IMG/VR virus record: IMGVR_UViG_3300048113_000098
Location: 1 to 40,139 of that record
Reading direction: 5' to 3' (one strand)
Length of the DNA: 40,139 bases
Source of the DNA: a virus
A model generated the notes under the pieces. The model ran no database searches, was not told where the DNA came from, and saw only the letters and a program-made list of their open reading frames with translations. A program made the translations under genes and the position numbers. Position 1 is the stretch's first letter; each line of letters starts with the position of its first letter. This document shows positions 28,795 to 37,479 of this stretch, one piece after another.

Positions 28795-29211
28795 TTACTT
28801 ATTGCCTATGTTGTACTTGGGACATAGTTCCCACTTCACCTTCTCTTTGAAGGGAATGATTTTAATCTGTCTTAATGCCGCCAGTGGTTCTACATTCTGA
28901 CCAGATACAATTGTAACCAAACCCCAATCGGACATTAGAGTTGCAATTGTATTACGTCTAGCCAGATCGTTCTCTTCCAAGTTTGACTTCTTACCATCTA
29001 GTAAGAACAGTTCCTTGAAGTGTACGATAAAGTATCTACCCTGTTTGTGCAGAATATGACAAGATTGAAATAGTTTGTTATCTTTCCTACTAGCTACACC
29101 GATACGAGTCAACGTTTCCCTAATCTTAAGGAAGTCATCTGGTTCATTTAGAGTGATTTCAAGCATATGCTTGGGGTTCCACTCCACAATCTTAGTTTCT
29201 TCGTTTTCCAC
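28795..29211 (-). CDS. regA: RegA translational repressor
   Basis: A 138-residue protein; its last 122 residues align by eye with T4 RegA (MLEITLNEPDDFLKIRETLTRIG..., FQSCHILHKQGRYFIVHFKE, WGLVTIVSG, IPFKEKVKWELCPKYNIGN). RegA binds early mRNAs around the start codon and represses them, including clamp and clamp-loader genes in T4. The start is a GTG at 29209-29211 with AAGGTG upstream, which adds 15 residues; the ATG at residue 16 is the T4-like start and cannot be ruled out. It overlaps the gp62 gene. Confidence 0.93.
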   Translation of the reverse strand: MENEETKIVEWNPKHMLEITLNEPDDFLKIRETLTRIGVASRKDNKLFQSCHILHKQGRYFIVHFKELFLLDGKKSNLEENDLARRNTIATLMSDWGLVTIVSGQNVEPLAALRQIKIIPFKEKVKWELCPKYNIGNK

Positions 29212-29587
29212 CCTTATTCACCTTATTCTTTATTATAGTTAATTTCTCAGGTGACAATAGAGTCAAAGCTTGTCGGGCTAGTTCGTTATTATACCCATAA
29301 TATTCCTTGACAGCATCAATATCACTTTCAGTGGACGGTTTCGTCCATTTAGAGAAACGTTTCCGTTTCCTGATGATATTTATAAGAAAATCAAATTGTA
29401 GTTTGCTGTCTAGGTGGTGATAGAAGTTCATTTCATTAGCCGCACGAACTGTGTCTGGAAAGTAACTTAATGATCTATTGATCATAAAAGAAGAATATGA
29501 CTTCTCGGTCATATCATCAATCATAATGTTCTTTTTGCTATGATTTATAGCAGTTGTGAAATCAAAAGGACTTAAAGCTTTACTCAT
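29192..29587 (-). CDS. 62: Clamp loader small subunit (T4 gp62-like)
   Basis: A 131-residue protein, shorter than T4 gp62 (187). SYSSFMINRSLSYFPDTVRAANEMNF and FDFLINIIRKRKRFSKWTKP match T4 gp62 (DYSKFMVENALSQFP and YLMAAVPRGKRYGKWAK). One gp62 with four gp44 loads the sliding clamp. The gene overlaps both its neighbours and shares the gp44 operon. The N-terminal part is reduced relative to T4. Confidence 0.85.
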   Translation of the reverse strand: MSKALSPFDFTTAINHSKKNIMIDDMTEKSYSSFMINRSLSYFPDTVRAANEMNFYHHLDSKLQFDFLINIIRKRKRFSKWTKPSTESDIDAVKEYYGYNNELARQALTLLSPEKLTIIKNKVNKGGKRRN

Positions 29588-29834
29588 CTATACCACCGTC
29601 CATACCAGGCCATTCTATCCGTTCCATTCTATCAGTTAACTTAGATTCAGTCAAGTCTGTAGAATGTCCTTGTTGAACATCTTTACCTTTATAATATAAC
29701 TGTGGATAAGTCTTGTGACCATTAGGTAGTGGATGATTGTTTAAGATCTCATAATCCACACCCCAAGTGTCAAGTTTCTCTTGAAGCATATGACAATACA
29801 CGCAACGATCTTTGGTAAATAGTACAAGTTTCAT
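29580..29834 (-). CDS. Glutaredoxin
   Basis: An 84-residue thioredoxin-fold protein: KLVLFTKDRCVYCHMLQ with active site C11-V-Y-C14, then the cis-Pro region (HKTYPQLYYKGK). It donates electrons, for example to ribonucleotide reductase. TAATG couples it to gp44, an uncommon position inside a clamp-loader operon. Confidence 0.92.
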   Translation of the reverse strand: MKLVLFTKDRCVYCHMLQEKLDTWGVDYEILNNHPLPNGHKTYPQLYYKGKDVQQGHSTDLTESKLTDRMERIEWPGMDGGIDE

Positions 29835-30772
29835 TATGTAAACTCCACGTTAGCCATAATCTCAGTCATACATGCAACAACGTTTAGTTCATGATCTGCG
29901 ACAAAGGCATTCTTGTATTGATAATCAGCTAGGATCAATACTAATTGAGGGATTGATTGTGGTGCTACCTTCTCTGACATAGAGTCGTAAATACCACGAA
30001 AGATAGCTGAAGCATCAACATCAATATTGTTAACTACCCATGTACGCATCTTCTTAAAGTTCTTAGTCTTCAGATGATCTAAGAGATCGTTATACTGATT
30101 ACTAGTACCCACCATGCGAGTGCCAACAACCAAGTGCCCGCTTGTTCCAGATCTTTGGGCTTCGTTGAGTATACGCCGCCAATCGGGAGCGTGTTTAAGT
30201 ATAATCTCTGCCGCTTCTTTTGTTTCATATGTTACACCTTCGGTCTTCAATATGCTACAAAGACGCTTTAGGAAACCTTCTGCCAACCCTGCCATTTGTT
30301 TCTTAGTTGTATTAAATTCATACACACCACAACGTGAGTGTAGGGGTTCGATGATACGGTTCTTGAAGTTACACGTCAGAATGAACCGACAATTATTCGA
30401 GAACTCTTCTATAAAACCACGCAATGCTGGTTGCGTAGATTGTGGGTTTAAATAGTCAGCCTCATCTAGAATAACAACTTTGTAGCCACCTTGCAATGAT
30501 ACAGACGAAGCAAATTGCTTAATCTTACCACGCAAGGTTTCAATGTTACCTTCTTCAGATCCATTAACTAAAATGTAATCTAAGTCTAGTTCATTACATA
30601 GTGCTTTAGCTACAGTTGTCTTACCTAGACCTGCTGTACCAGTGAAGAGCATATTAGGAACTTCACCGCTTTCAACAATACCTTTGAAGGTATTCTTTAG
30701 GTCTTTTGGTAGGATAGTATCTTCTATAGTCTTTGGGCGATACTTCTCTACCCATAAAAAGTCTTTTGACAT
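29834..30772 (-). CDS. 44: Clamp loader large subunit (T4 gp44-like)
   Basis: A 312-residue AAA+ ATPase (T4 gp44 is 319). EKYRPKTIEDTILP is the conserved start. Walker A is GTAGLGKT (45-52), Walker B DEAD (103-106), and HSRCGVYEF carries the arginine finger (SRC). It loads gp45 onto DNA with gp62. The operon gp44-glutaredoxin-gp62-regA follows its own consensus promoter. Confidence 0.95.
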   Translation of the reverse strand: MSKDFLWVEKYRPKTIEDTILPKDLKNTFKGIVESGEVPNMLFTGTAGLGKTTVAKALCNELDLDYILVNGSEEGNIETLRGKIKQFASSVSLQGGYKVVILDEADYLNPQSTQPALRGFIEEFSNNCRFILTCNFKNRIIEPLHSRCGVYEFNTTKKQMAGLAEGFLKRLCSILKTEGVTYETKEAAEIILKHAPDWRRILNEAQRSGTSGHLVVGTRMVGTSNQYNDLLDHLKTKNFKKMRTWVVNNIDVDASAIFRGIYDSMSEKVAPQSIPQLVLILADYQYKNAFVADHELNVVACMTEIMANVEFT

Positions 30773-30797
30773 TCACAGTCTCCATGATCAAGATTTC

Positions 30798-30826
30798 ATT
30801 ATATAATAGTTTGGAGTGGTTGTAAA
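30798..30826 (-). promoter_or_regulatory. Sigma-70-type promoter of gene 44
   Basis: TTTACA (30821-30826), 17 bp, TATAAT (30798-30803) on the minus strand, 26 nt before the gp44 ATG. Confidence 0.85.
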
Positions 30827-30833
30827 CATCAGT

Positions 30834-31052
30834 TTACGAAGTGCCTTCCTTTGCTTCAAATGCTTCAGACATAGAAATAGCTTGAATAGATTGATCACGT
30901 AGTGTTCCAATCGTTGATAGCTCTTCTCCACGGAAACCGCCACGTTGAACAATAGCATCAATAACAGCAACGGTACTTCGACCAATTTGAGCCATCAATT
31001 GATAAGCTTGTGCATGTTCATTGGGTGTTGGGGTTGGGGTATTTTTACTCAT
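30834..31052 (-). CDS. Small hypothetical protein between gp45 and gp44
   Basis: A 72-residue protein (MSKNTPTPTPNEHAQAYQLMAQIGRSTVAVIDAIVQRGGFRGEEL...), mostly helical after a Thr/Pro start. The ATG at 31050-31052 has GGAG seven bases upstream; the ATG three bases earlier overlaps the gp45 stop (TAATG). A clamp-associated role is suggested only by position. Not recognised. Confidence 0.6.
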   Translation of the reverse strand: MSKNTPTPTPNEHAQAYQLMAQIGRSTVAVIDAIVQRGGFRGEELSTIGTLRDQSIQAISMSEAFEAKEGTS

Positions 31053-31054
31053 CA

Positions 31055-31732
31055 TTAAACTCCGTATGTTGATGTTTTTTCAAATGCAATCCAATAAGAG
31101 AGACCAAGCTCTTTATTATTGAAGTGCGATATGTTTCTTGTTGAAATGGATACTTCATAGTCTCCTGGGATTATCCGTAGGTTAGCAATAGTAACAATGA
31201 AGTTAAATGTAGCACTAGGGTCAAAATCACCAACTATGTCAATAGAATATGCATTGGAAGTAGCATTTTTACCATCTACTACAGACAGTGTAAGAACACC
31301 ATTAGAACCAGTGATTGATAGTTCAGTATGACCTAATGCAGATGCGGCACGTTTAATGCGACCTAATGTATCTGCATCTAATGTAAAGTTTACATCACCC
31401 CTTGGCATATTCACGTTCCTACGTGGTTTAGTCAACATCTCAGGATCTGAGTAGAAGTACTTGATCTTACTCCTACCAGACGAATCACTGACTGTAAGAT
31501 AGTCATCAGAGAAATCTAGGTTAGGTGTATCGACTAGAGATAGCACCCCAAGAAATGAGTTTAAGTCATAGATCCCAAATGTAGTGGGGAAGTCTTCAAC
31601 GATTTGTGCAGAAGACAAGATGTTAGTTGCTTCCGAAATTGTTCGGATTGTATTACCTTGCTCAATCACCATGTTGGAATTGATTCCTGCATAGTTCTTT
31701 AAGATAGATAAAGTAGTTTCAGATAGTTCCAT
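31055..31732 (-). CDS. 45: Sliding clamp (T4 gp45-like)
   Basis: A 225-residue processivity clamp (T4 gp45 is 228). Clear matches to T4 are LSETTLSILKNYAGINSNMVI, FGIYDLNSFLGVLSLVDTP and TFNFIVTIANLRIIPGDYEVSIS. It forms a trimeric ring and in T4 also activates late transcription with gp55 and gp33. It has its own strong promoter. Confidence 0.94.
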   Translation of the reverse strand: MELSETTLSILKNYAGINSNMVIEQGNTIRTISEATNILSSAQIVEDFPTTFGIYDLNSFLGVLSLVDTPNLDFSDDYLTVSDSSGRSKIKYFYSDPEMLTKPRRNVNMPRGDVNFTLDADTLGRIKRAASALGHTELSITGSNGVLTLSVVDGKNATSNAYSIDIVGDFDPSATFNFIVTIANLRIIPGDYEVSISTRNISHFNNKELGLSYWIAFEKTSTYGV

Positions 31733-31761
31733 AGTATGGACTCCATAGTTATAATGTAATA

Positions 31762-31790
31762 AGTATAGCCCAAGTAGAGCTATATGTCAA
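31762..31790 (-). promoter_or_regulatory. Sigma-70-type promoter of gene 45
   Basis: TTGACA (31785-31790), 17 bp, TATACT (31762-31767) on the minus strand, between the stop of gp46 and the ATG of gp45. Confidence 0.85.
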
Positions 31791-31794
31791 GTGT

Positions 31795-33510
31795 TTACTT
31801 CATCTTACTGAAGTTTTTGTCCTTAAAGAAGGTAACCTTCCGTTCGAACTTTCCGTCTAAGATCTCGCCTTTATGTGAGATAACGAATACATTTGTTTCG
31901 TCTCCAAGACTATATATGATCTTCATTAGATTGTCAACCCCCTCATGATCTAACGAACTATCAAATGTTTCGTCAAGAACCAATAGGTTAGTGGACACAG
32001 AATTCTTCATCTTAGCAATCATACGCCAAGTGAATAGTAGTGCTAGGTCAATACGTTGCTTCTCACCTTCAGAGAACGAATCGTATGAGAATGTATCACG
32101 ATGTCTTGATCGAATAGTCTCATGAAAGTTCTCATCCAAGTTAAAGTGTACAAAGAAGTCTAGTGTTTGTAGATATTGATTAACTAGGTTATTGATGATA
32201 GGTAAGTATTGTTTAATGATCTTAGTTTTAATACCAGTATCTTTAAGCATCTCACTCATAGCAATGTTGTATGCTAACGATTCATTATCCACCATACGTG
32301 TCTCAAATGCACTCTCACGATCATCATGTAGTGTTTGTAGTACATCACGTTCTTTAGAGATGTCTCCATCCTTACCACGAATAACTTCCATGTTAGCTAT
32401 AAGATCTCCGATATGCGACTGTAATCTAGAGATCTCACGATTGTTTGAATTACTCTCATTTGTTTTCAAAGCAATTGTCTGAACCTTTTCATTCAGATCT
32501 TTAAGCTTCTCTTCAATGATACGTGCCTCATCGTTAGCCTTATTCAAGCCCTCTTTAAGTTCAATTGCACGTGCTTTAGCTTTCTTAAGTTTATCACCTT
32601 TAAGATCCGCATCAATATCCTGTTCGCATGTAGGGCAGTTATCGTTATTATCAAAGAACTTTGCCTCATCACATACTGTCTTAATCTTCTGTGAAATAGT
32701 TGCTTGGAAATGTAACAGTTTTGTTTTGGTGTCGTTAGCAGTTCCTAGATTGTCATGTAGGCCATCAGATAAAGCTTCTATATCTTTACCAAGTTTTTCA
32801 TTCTCTTCCTGTAGCATCATAATACTCTCACGAGACATATCAATCTGTTCTTCATTCTGAGTAATCTGTTCACCACTAAGGTTTTCAACTTCTCGTATAT
32901 ACTTCTTCTGTAAATCAATCTTCTCTTGAAATAGATCAATCTCAAATGTAGTCTCACGGATGTTATCTTTGAGTAATGCATTCTTTTCTTTAATCAGACC
33001 ATTCATCTTAGAGAATACACCAATATCCAAAAGATCTTCAATTACTTCACGGCGATGTGGTGAAGACAATTGCATGAATGGTACAAAAGATGATGAACCA
33101 AGTACTACAATCTGATGGAACGATTTGTGATTAAGTTTAAGAATGTTCTGTTCAAGTATCTTTTGGTACTCACGTGAATGGGATGCTTGGTTGAGCATAT
33201 GCCCATCCTTGTAGATCTCAAACACATTAGGTTTAGCACCACGAATAACTTTCCACTCAACTTTACCAATAGAGAACTCTACCTCAACCATACAGTCTTT
33301 CTTGTTGATTGAGTTTACTAGTTGTCCTTTAGAGATATTACGATGTGGTTTACCAAACAAAGCAAAAGAGATACCGTCTAGCATTGTAGACTTACCTGCA
33401 CCATTGTGACCAAGAACTAGAGTAGATTTAGTCTTAACAAAGTCAACAGTAGTCCAGTTGTTACCAGAAGATAATAGGTTCTTATACTTAAGTGTTTTAA
33501 ATATGATCAT
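31795..33510 (-). CDS. 46: Recombination endonuclease subunit (T4 gp46-like, SbcC/Rad50)
   Basis: A 571-residue SMC-type ATPase (T4 gp46 is 560). Walker A is GHNGAGKS (34-41). A long coiled coil flanks a zinc-hook CPTC (C292, C295). The C-terminal ATPase half has SYDSFSEGEKQRIDLALLFTWRM (signature) and NLLVLDETFDSSLD (Walker B). With gp47 it resects DNA ends for recombination-dependent replication. It overlaps the small gene upstream by four bases. Confidence 0.95.
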   Translation of the reverse strand: MIIFKTLKYKNLLSSGNNWTTVDFVKTKSTLVLGHNGAGKSTMLDGISFALFGKPHRNISKGQLVNSINKKDCMVEVEFSIGKVEWKVIRGAKPNVFEIYKDGHMLNQASHSREYQKILEQNILKLNHKSFHQIVVLGSSSFVPFMQLSSPHRREVIEDLLDIGVFSKMNGLIKEKNALLKDNIRETTFEIDLFQEKIDLQKKYIREVENLSGEQITQNEEQIDMSRESIMMLQEENEKLGKDIEALSDGLHDNLGTANDTKTKLLHFQATISQKIKTVCDEAKFFDNNDNCPTCEQDIDADLKGDKLKKAKARAIELKEGLNKANDEARIIEEKLKDLNEKVQTIALKTNESNSNNREISRLQSHIGDLIANMEVIRGKDGDISKERDVLQTLHDDRESAFETRMVDNESLAYNIAMSEMLKDTGIKTKIIKQYLPIINNLVNQYLQTLDFFVHFNLDENFHETIRSRHRDTFSYDSFSEGEKQRIDLALLFTWRMIAKMKNSVSTNLLVLDETFDSSLDHEGVDNLMKIIYSLGDETNVFVISHKGEILDGKFERKVTFFKDKNFSKMK

Positions 33511-33734
33511 GCTACGCCTATCATCTCAACTTCTGCTTCGGTTTCAATCCATAGTTTAGCACCACAAGGTCTAGGTGCATCTGGACGATAAACCATCTTA
33601 GATGTACCTTTAATGTCAACTTCCATACAATATGTAATGTTACGACCCTGTTCTACTCTTACAACAGGTTTCTTCTCGTCACGTTTAGCGTTACGTTGAA
33701 TAATGTTTCTGTTAATGTGTATAATAGTTGTCAT
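33507..33734 (-). CDS. Small conserved protein between gp47 and gp46
   Basis: A 75-residue protein (MTTIIHINRNIIQRNAKRDEKKPVVRVEQGRNITYCMEVDIKG..., ending EMIGVA). It is beta-rich, with Cys in ITYCMEV and PRPCGAKLW. It overlaps both neighbours by four bases (ATGA). The same slot in T4-like marine phages often holds a similar small protein, from memory. A nuclease-complex accessory is possible. Confidence 0.65.
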   Translation of the reverse strand: MTTIIHINRNIIQRNAKRDEKKPVVRVEQGRNITYCMEVDIKGTSKMVYRPDAPRPCGAKLWIETEAEVEMIGVA

Positions 33735-34792
33735 ACAATTTCCAATGCTTGAGCCTCAGTAAATAGATCCCTCATGCCCATCTTTAGTCTATCTTTGTCA
33801 AGATCTGTCTCAACATTTTCGATATACGTCTCTAGCAACACAGAAGTCTCTTCCACTGATATGCCTTCGTCTGAAACTTCATCACCAAGAAACTCAACAA
33901 AGTTCTCAGCAATCTTCAGTTCATGAATCGGTCTATTTTGTATTCTATCAACAAATCGATCAAATGTAAAGAGGTCAAGTTTGTTTATTACAACAATCTT
34001 TACAAACTTATTGTCTACCTGTGATAGATCAAAGTCATCGAAGTTTTCCTTGGTATCGTCATAGTATATGCGATGAAACAGCGTATGGGGATTGCGTATC
34101 TCTGTAATCTCACGTGTCTCAGTGTCTAATGTATGGAAATACTTATTGTCATGAGCATCAGACCATGTGAATTCTAACTGTGATCCAAGGTAATGAATGT
34201 TCTCCTGATTCGATTTTGTGTGGAAGTGTCCAGACATAACCATCTCAAACCTTGAGAATAGAGCAGGATCCATACCTTTAGGGTTTACTACACCCTTCAT
34301 CATATCAAAACCTTGTAGCTCTAAGTGACCGCCAAGTATATCAGCTTTACAGTTTGCAATAAAGTCTAGACTTTCCGCTTCATTCTCATCACAAATCCAA
34401 GGCAACAGTGCCATCTTCATACCATCATAGTCCATCACTGTAGGTTTATGTACAATGTGGATCTCATTCATATAGTGACCAAGTAGCTCTTTCAAGCTAT
34501 TCAGTTCATTAGTATTCTTAAAGAATGTGTCATGGTTACCACAGATGATATCCATGGTAATGCCATACTCCCTTAGTTTAGCAAGAAAGTATTGACGATT
34601 ACGGTTAAGAGCACTGAAATTAATAAACTTCCTGTTATCGAAGTAATCACCAAGATGCACGATATGCTTAATACCATGTGCCAAAAGATGAGGAAAGAAT
34701 ACATCAGTAAAGAACTTCTCAGCATTATTGAGAAATATGTCATTACTATTGCGCACACCACAATGAGTGTCATTTAGAATCGCTATCTTCAT
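33731..34792 (-). CDS. 47: Recombination endonuclease subunit (T4 gp47-like, SbcD/Mre11)
   Basis: A 353-residue metallophosphoesterase (T4 gp47 is 339). Motifs: NDTHCG (D8, H10), HLGDYFDNR (about 46-54), CGNHDTF (84-90) and MVMSGHFHTKS. With gp46 it forms the end-resection nuclease. It follows gp55 by two bases. Confidence 0.95.
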   Translation of the reverse strand: MKIAILNDTHCGVRNSNDIFLNNAEKFFTDVFFPHLLAHGIKHIVHLGDYFDNRKFINFSALNRNRQYFLAKLREYGITMDIICGNHDTFFKNTNELNSLKELLGHYMNEIHIVHKPTVMDYDGMKMALLPWICDENEAESLDFIANCKADILGGHLELQGFDMMKGVVNPKGMDPALFSRFEMVMSGHFHTKSNQENIHYLGSQLEFTWSDAHDNKYFHTLDTETREITEIRNPHTLFHRIYYDDTKENFDDFDLSQVDNKFVKIVVINKLDLFTFDRFVDRIQNRPIHELKIAENFVEFLGDEVSDEGISVEETSVLLETYIENVETDLDKDRLKMGMRDLFTEAQALEIV

Positions 34793-34794
34793 TA

Positions 34795-35400
34795 TTAGTC
34801 CTTATCACTTAGGAACTCACTAAGATCGGAATCAACTTTGACTTCTCGTTTCTTACGCTTCTTCTCTGATTTGACAAGATCTTTAACTACCGCATCTGCT
34901 TCTTTAACCTTTTCAATACGATCTTTTAAAATGTCAACATAGTTGGTTCCAACCAATTTGCTAAACTCTTCGGACATATCGATGCTCATAAACGCTTCAA
35001 CACCAGAAGATGTCATATACTTATACTTAATATCTTGTTGTTTCTTTTCCTTTGCAATACGCCGAAGAAAGGCATACCAACTGATCTGCGTAAAGTATGC
35101 AAATGCATTAGGTTTACCTGTACGTGTAGCGGCTTCTATATTGTAGTTTTCAATTGCACGTAGACAATTCTCAACAGCATCCATAACCATCTCTTCACGA
35201 TAGGTATAGCGAATGAAGTTAGATTTGTGGGATAGACCCTCTGCAATCTTTAAAAAGCATTCAGCGATGTAGTCTGGTACGATAGGTAACACACTCTCAC
35301 TTGTCTTTGCTTCCATGACAGTTTTCACATAATCAACAACTGCGGATGAAAACTCTGCATTGTTTACATAATGAATACTGGCTCGTTTAGTTCGTGCCAT
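34795..35400 (-). CDS. 55: Late sigma factor (T4 gp55-like)
   Basis: A 201-residue sigma factor (T4 gp55 is 185). The helical region CLRAIENYNIEAATRTGKPNAFAYFTQISWYAFLRRIAKEKKQQ matches the region 2 of sigma-70-related factors (NAFAYFTQISWYAFLRRI is the core/-10 recognition helix). It directs host RNA polymerase to TATAAATA late promoters, three of which are seen in this window. It is transcribed from a perfect consensus promoter that diverges from another one. Confidence 0.9.
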   Translation of the reverse strand: MARTKRASIHYVNNAEFSSAVVDYVKTVMEAKTSESVLPIVPDYIAECFLKIAEGLSHKSNFIRYTYREEMVMDAVENCLRAIENYNIEAATRTGKPNAFAYFTQISWYAFLRRIAKEKKQQDIKYKYMTSSGVEAFMSIDMSEEFSKLVGTNYVDILKDRIEKVKEADAVVKDLVKSEKKRKKREVKVDSDLSEFLSDKD

Positions 35401-35424
35401 CTATTACTCCTTTTCAGTAGACCT

Positions 35425-35453
35425 ATTATACCAATTATTGGATAGGTTGTCAA
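35425..35453 (-). promoter_or_regulatory. Sigma-70-type promoter of gene 55
   Basis: TTGACA (35448-35453), 17 bp, TATAAT (35425-35430) on the minus strand; perfect in both boxes. It should drive gp55, gp47 and gp46. Confidence 0.9.
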
Positions 35454-35488
35454 TCATAAAATAGTTGAAGTTTTTGTAATTTGGGGGG

Positions 35489-35517
35489 TTGACAGATTTG
35501 TGTTTCGATGGTATAAT
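35489..35517 (+). promoter_or_regulatory. Plus-strand consensus promoter with no plus-strand gene downstream
   Basis: TTGACA (35489-35494), 17 bp, TATAAT (35512-35517) on the plus strand. The predicted start near 35524 reads antisense into the 3' end of the 35549-35968 gene. A 6-bp stem AAGGAC/GTCCTT brackets the first 50 nt. No convincing plus-strand gene follows. It may make a small or antisense RNA. Confidence 0.75.
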
Positions 35518-35548
35518 AAAGGACCATCTTCGGAAAGTAGGGATAGGG

Positions 35549-35968
35549 TTAGTGCAACTTGTCCTTGCGATTCTTTAAGAAAGATATGATATTGTCTTTC
35601 TCTTCTTCAGTAACTACATTCATGTTCTCAGCCGCTTCTTCTTCTACCAGATCTTTCCCATACTCATCCCATGCCTCTTGATCTATTTGTAGAAACTTAA
35701 CTGTTTCTGTGTAGTTATCTATAGTCTCTGATGCAGGGTGTGCATCAATTGTTACGTGTCCTGCATTCAGTACTGAAACCATATTGTGCTGTACTTGCAA
35801 TAGCATCCATGGGCGCATAGAACATAATCTATTGTCATCTTTTATCATATATTGAATGATTAAAGCATTACGAATTACAATCTCTTCACTATTATCATCA
35901 TTCCATTCTAAAACCTCACAGACAATTTCAGATCCATCTACTAACTTAAACTGTCTTATCTCACTCAT
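35549..35968 (-). CDS. Conserved phage protein, Sm/LSm-like N-terminus
   Basis: A 139-residue protein. The N-terminal RQFKLVDGSEIVCEVLEWNDDNSEEIVIRNALIIQYM looks like a small LSm-type beta-barrel; the rest is acidic with a helical tail. I recall similar proteins in marine T4-like phages without a function. It overlaps UvsW by four bases (ATGA). It may bind RNA; this is inference from the fold pattern. Confidence 0.6.
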   Translation of the reverse strand: MSEIRQFKLVDGSEIVCEVLEWNDDNSEEIVIRNALIIQYMIKDDNRLCSMRPWMLLQVQHNMVSVLNAGHVTIDAHPASETIDNYTETVKFLQIDQEAWDEYGKDLVEEEAAENMNVVTEEEKDNIISFLKNRKDKLH

Positions 35969-37479
35969 ATCTTTAGTTCCACTTCATATATTTTATAATT
36001 AAACGACTCTCTAGCATATATCTTAATACGTTCTGCCGAGTGTAGTAGTGTGTAGTTCTTTTTACTCTTCCAATGCAAATCATCTGCAATATCATATAAC
36101 ACTGTAGTCGCACCGTTATCAGAGTTCCTTAATCCACGTCCTATAGACTGTTGTACTTTAATCTGACTCTTAGATGGTGATGCAAAGATTATGTTATGTA
36201 AGTTTCTAATATTAATACCAGTAGAGAAGGTTCCTAAACTTGCAACAATAATGGCATTCTTTTGTGTTTCAACGATCTTACGTATCTGCTCTCTGTCGTT
36301 AGTATCTGTCTCACCTGATACAAAGAACACTTTACGCTTACTATGTGCTTTATTCTTAATTTGATCATAGAGCACTTTACCGTGCTTGTCAACAAATTGG
36401 AATAATACTAGTGTGTTACCATTTTGGTCTAAAGATAGGTTTGTAATCAATCTGTTACGTGCTTCGCATTTAACGATGTAATCTATCTCTTGATGGTATT
36501 CTTTCTTCCCCCAAGCTTTTCTAACTTCTTCTGGATACTTTAGCAATAGAACCTTAATGTCTAGTGGTGCCAGTGTGTTATCGTCTTGAAGCTTTTTGGT
36601 GGTTGTAACATTATATATACGCCCAAAAAGTCCCTCTAGTACAAGTTTGTGTGTCTTAGTTCCATCTAACGTACCAGTCGTACCAAATCTATATTCAGCC
36701 TCTCTACTCTTATTCATGATACCTGTTAATGATTTAGACTTAAAGTTATGAACCTCATCACCAAATACTGTACCAAACTGCTCAAACCAAACTCCTGGTA
36801 GTTTATAGATTGACTGCCATGTAGATATAAAGACACGTTGGCTCATGTTCATCTTAGGCTTCCCTTGGTAGATCCTATGACACATATTCTCCACATCCCA
36901 ACTCTCATCGTATGTAGAATAGTCTTCGAAGTCTGCATACATCTGTTGAACTAAAGATGTTGTTGGGACAATGATTAGCACCTTTTTAGTGCTATTAGCT
37001 AACATCCAACGCATCAGCATATAGATGATTAATGACTTACCAGAACCTGTCGGTGATAGTAGGATAGCTCTTTTGCGATGCACTGCTTCAACCATTGCCT
37101 CTAGTTGATACTCTCTTGGAGCAATCTGAGAACCTCTACTTGACAAAGTTAACTCTTTCACAAAGTCAATTAAGTCATCGAAGGCTATATCATTTGTACT
37201 GTCTGGTCTGCCATAGTATGCATCATGTTCTACCTCAATCACATATCCACGTGCTTTGGCAAACTCCTGTACGTATGAGAAAAGACCAATAGGCAATTCA
37301 CACGATTGTGCATTAAAGAGACGGATCTTACCATCCCACATCTTATTTCTATAAGAAGGTACGAACTTATATCCCGGAACATAGAATGAGAAAAAGTCAA
37401 CTAACTCATTTGCTATTCCTGGTATAGTATGTACAAGACATACAGATTGATTCTTCTGCGTTATTACTAGTTTATCCAC
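35965..37479 (-). CDS. uvsW: UvsW recombination helicase
   Basis: A 504-residue SF2 helicase (T4 UvsW is 503). P-loop GSGKS at 145-149, DEVH box at 241-244, TGT at 268-270, and SIGRGLRNSD as motif VI. The N-terminal 110 residues fit the UvsW substrate-binding domain (FVPSYRNKMWDGKIRLF). It unwinds R-loops and branched DNA and switches T4 from origin- to recombination-dependent replication. It overlaps UvsY by eight bases. Confidence 0.93.
   Translation of the reverse strand: MDKLVITQKNQSVCLVHTIPGIANELVDFFSFYVPGYKFVPSYRNKMWDGKIRLFNAQSCELPIGLFSYVQEFAKARGYVIEVEHDAYYGRPDSTNDIAFDDLIDFVKELTLSSRGSQIAPREYQLEAMVEAVHRKRAILLSPTGSGKSLIIYMLMRWMLANSTKKVLIIVPTTSLVQQMYADFEDYSTYDESWDVENMCHRIYQGKPKMNMSQRVFISTWQSIYKLPGVWFEQFGTVFGDEVHNFKSKSLTGIMNKSREAEYRFGTTGTLDGTKTHKLVLEGLFGRIYNVTTTKKLQDDNTLAPLDIKVLLLKYPEEVRKAWGKKEYHQEIDYIVKCEARNRLITNLSLDQNGNTLVLFQFVDKHGKVLYDQIKNKAHSKRKVFFVSGETDTNDREQIRKIVETQKNAIIVASLGTFSTGINIRNLHNIIFASPSKSQIKVQQSIGRGLRNSDNGATTVLYDIADDLHWKSKKNYTLLHSAERIKIYARESFNYKIYEVELKI

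Noticed and set aside
29377-29384. TATAAATA match inside gp62
   Set aside because: Inside coding sequence of an early operon; regA begins about 170 nt further on.
32192-32860. Two plus-strand open frames opposite gp46
   Set aside because: Ser/Leu-rich mirror products of the coiled-coil codons; no signals upstream.
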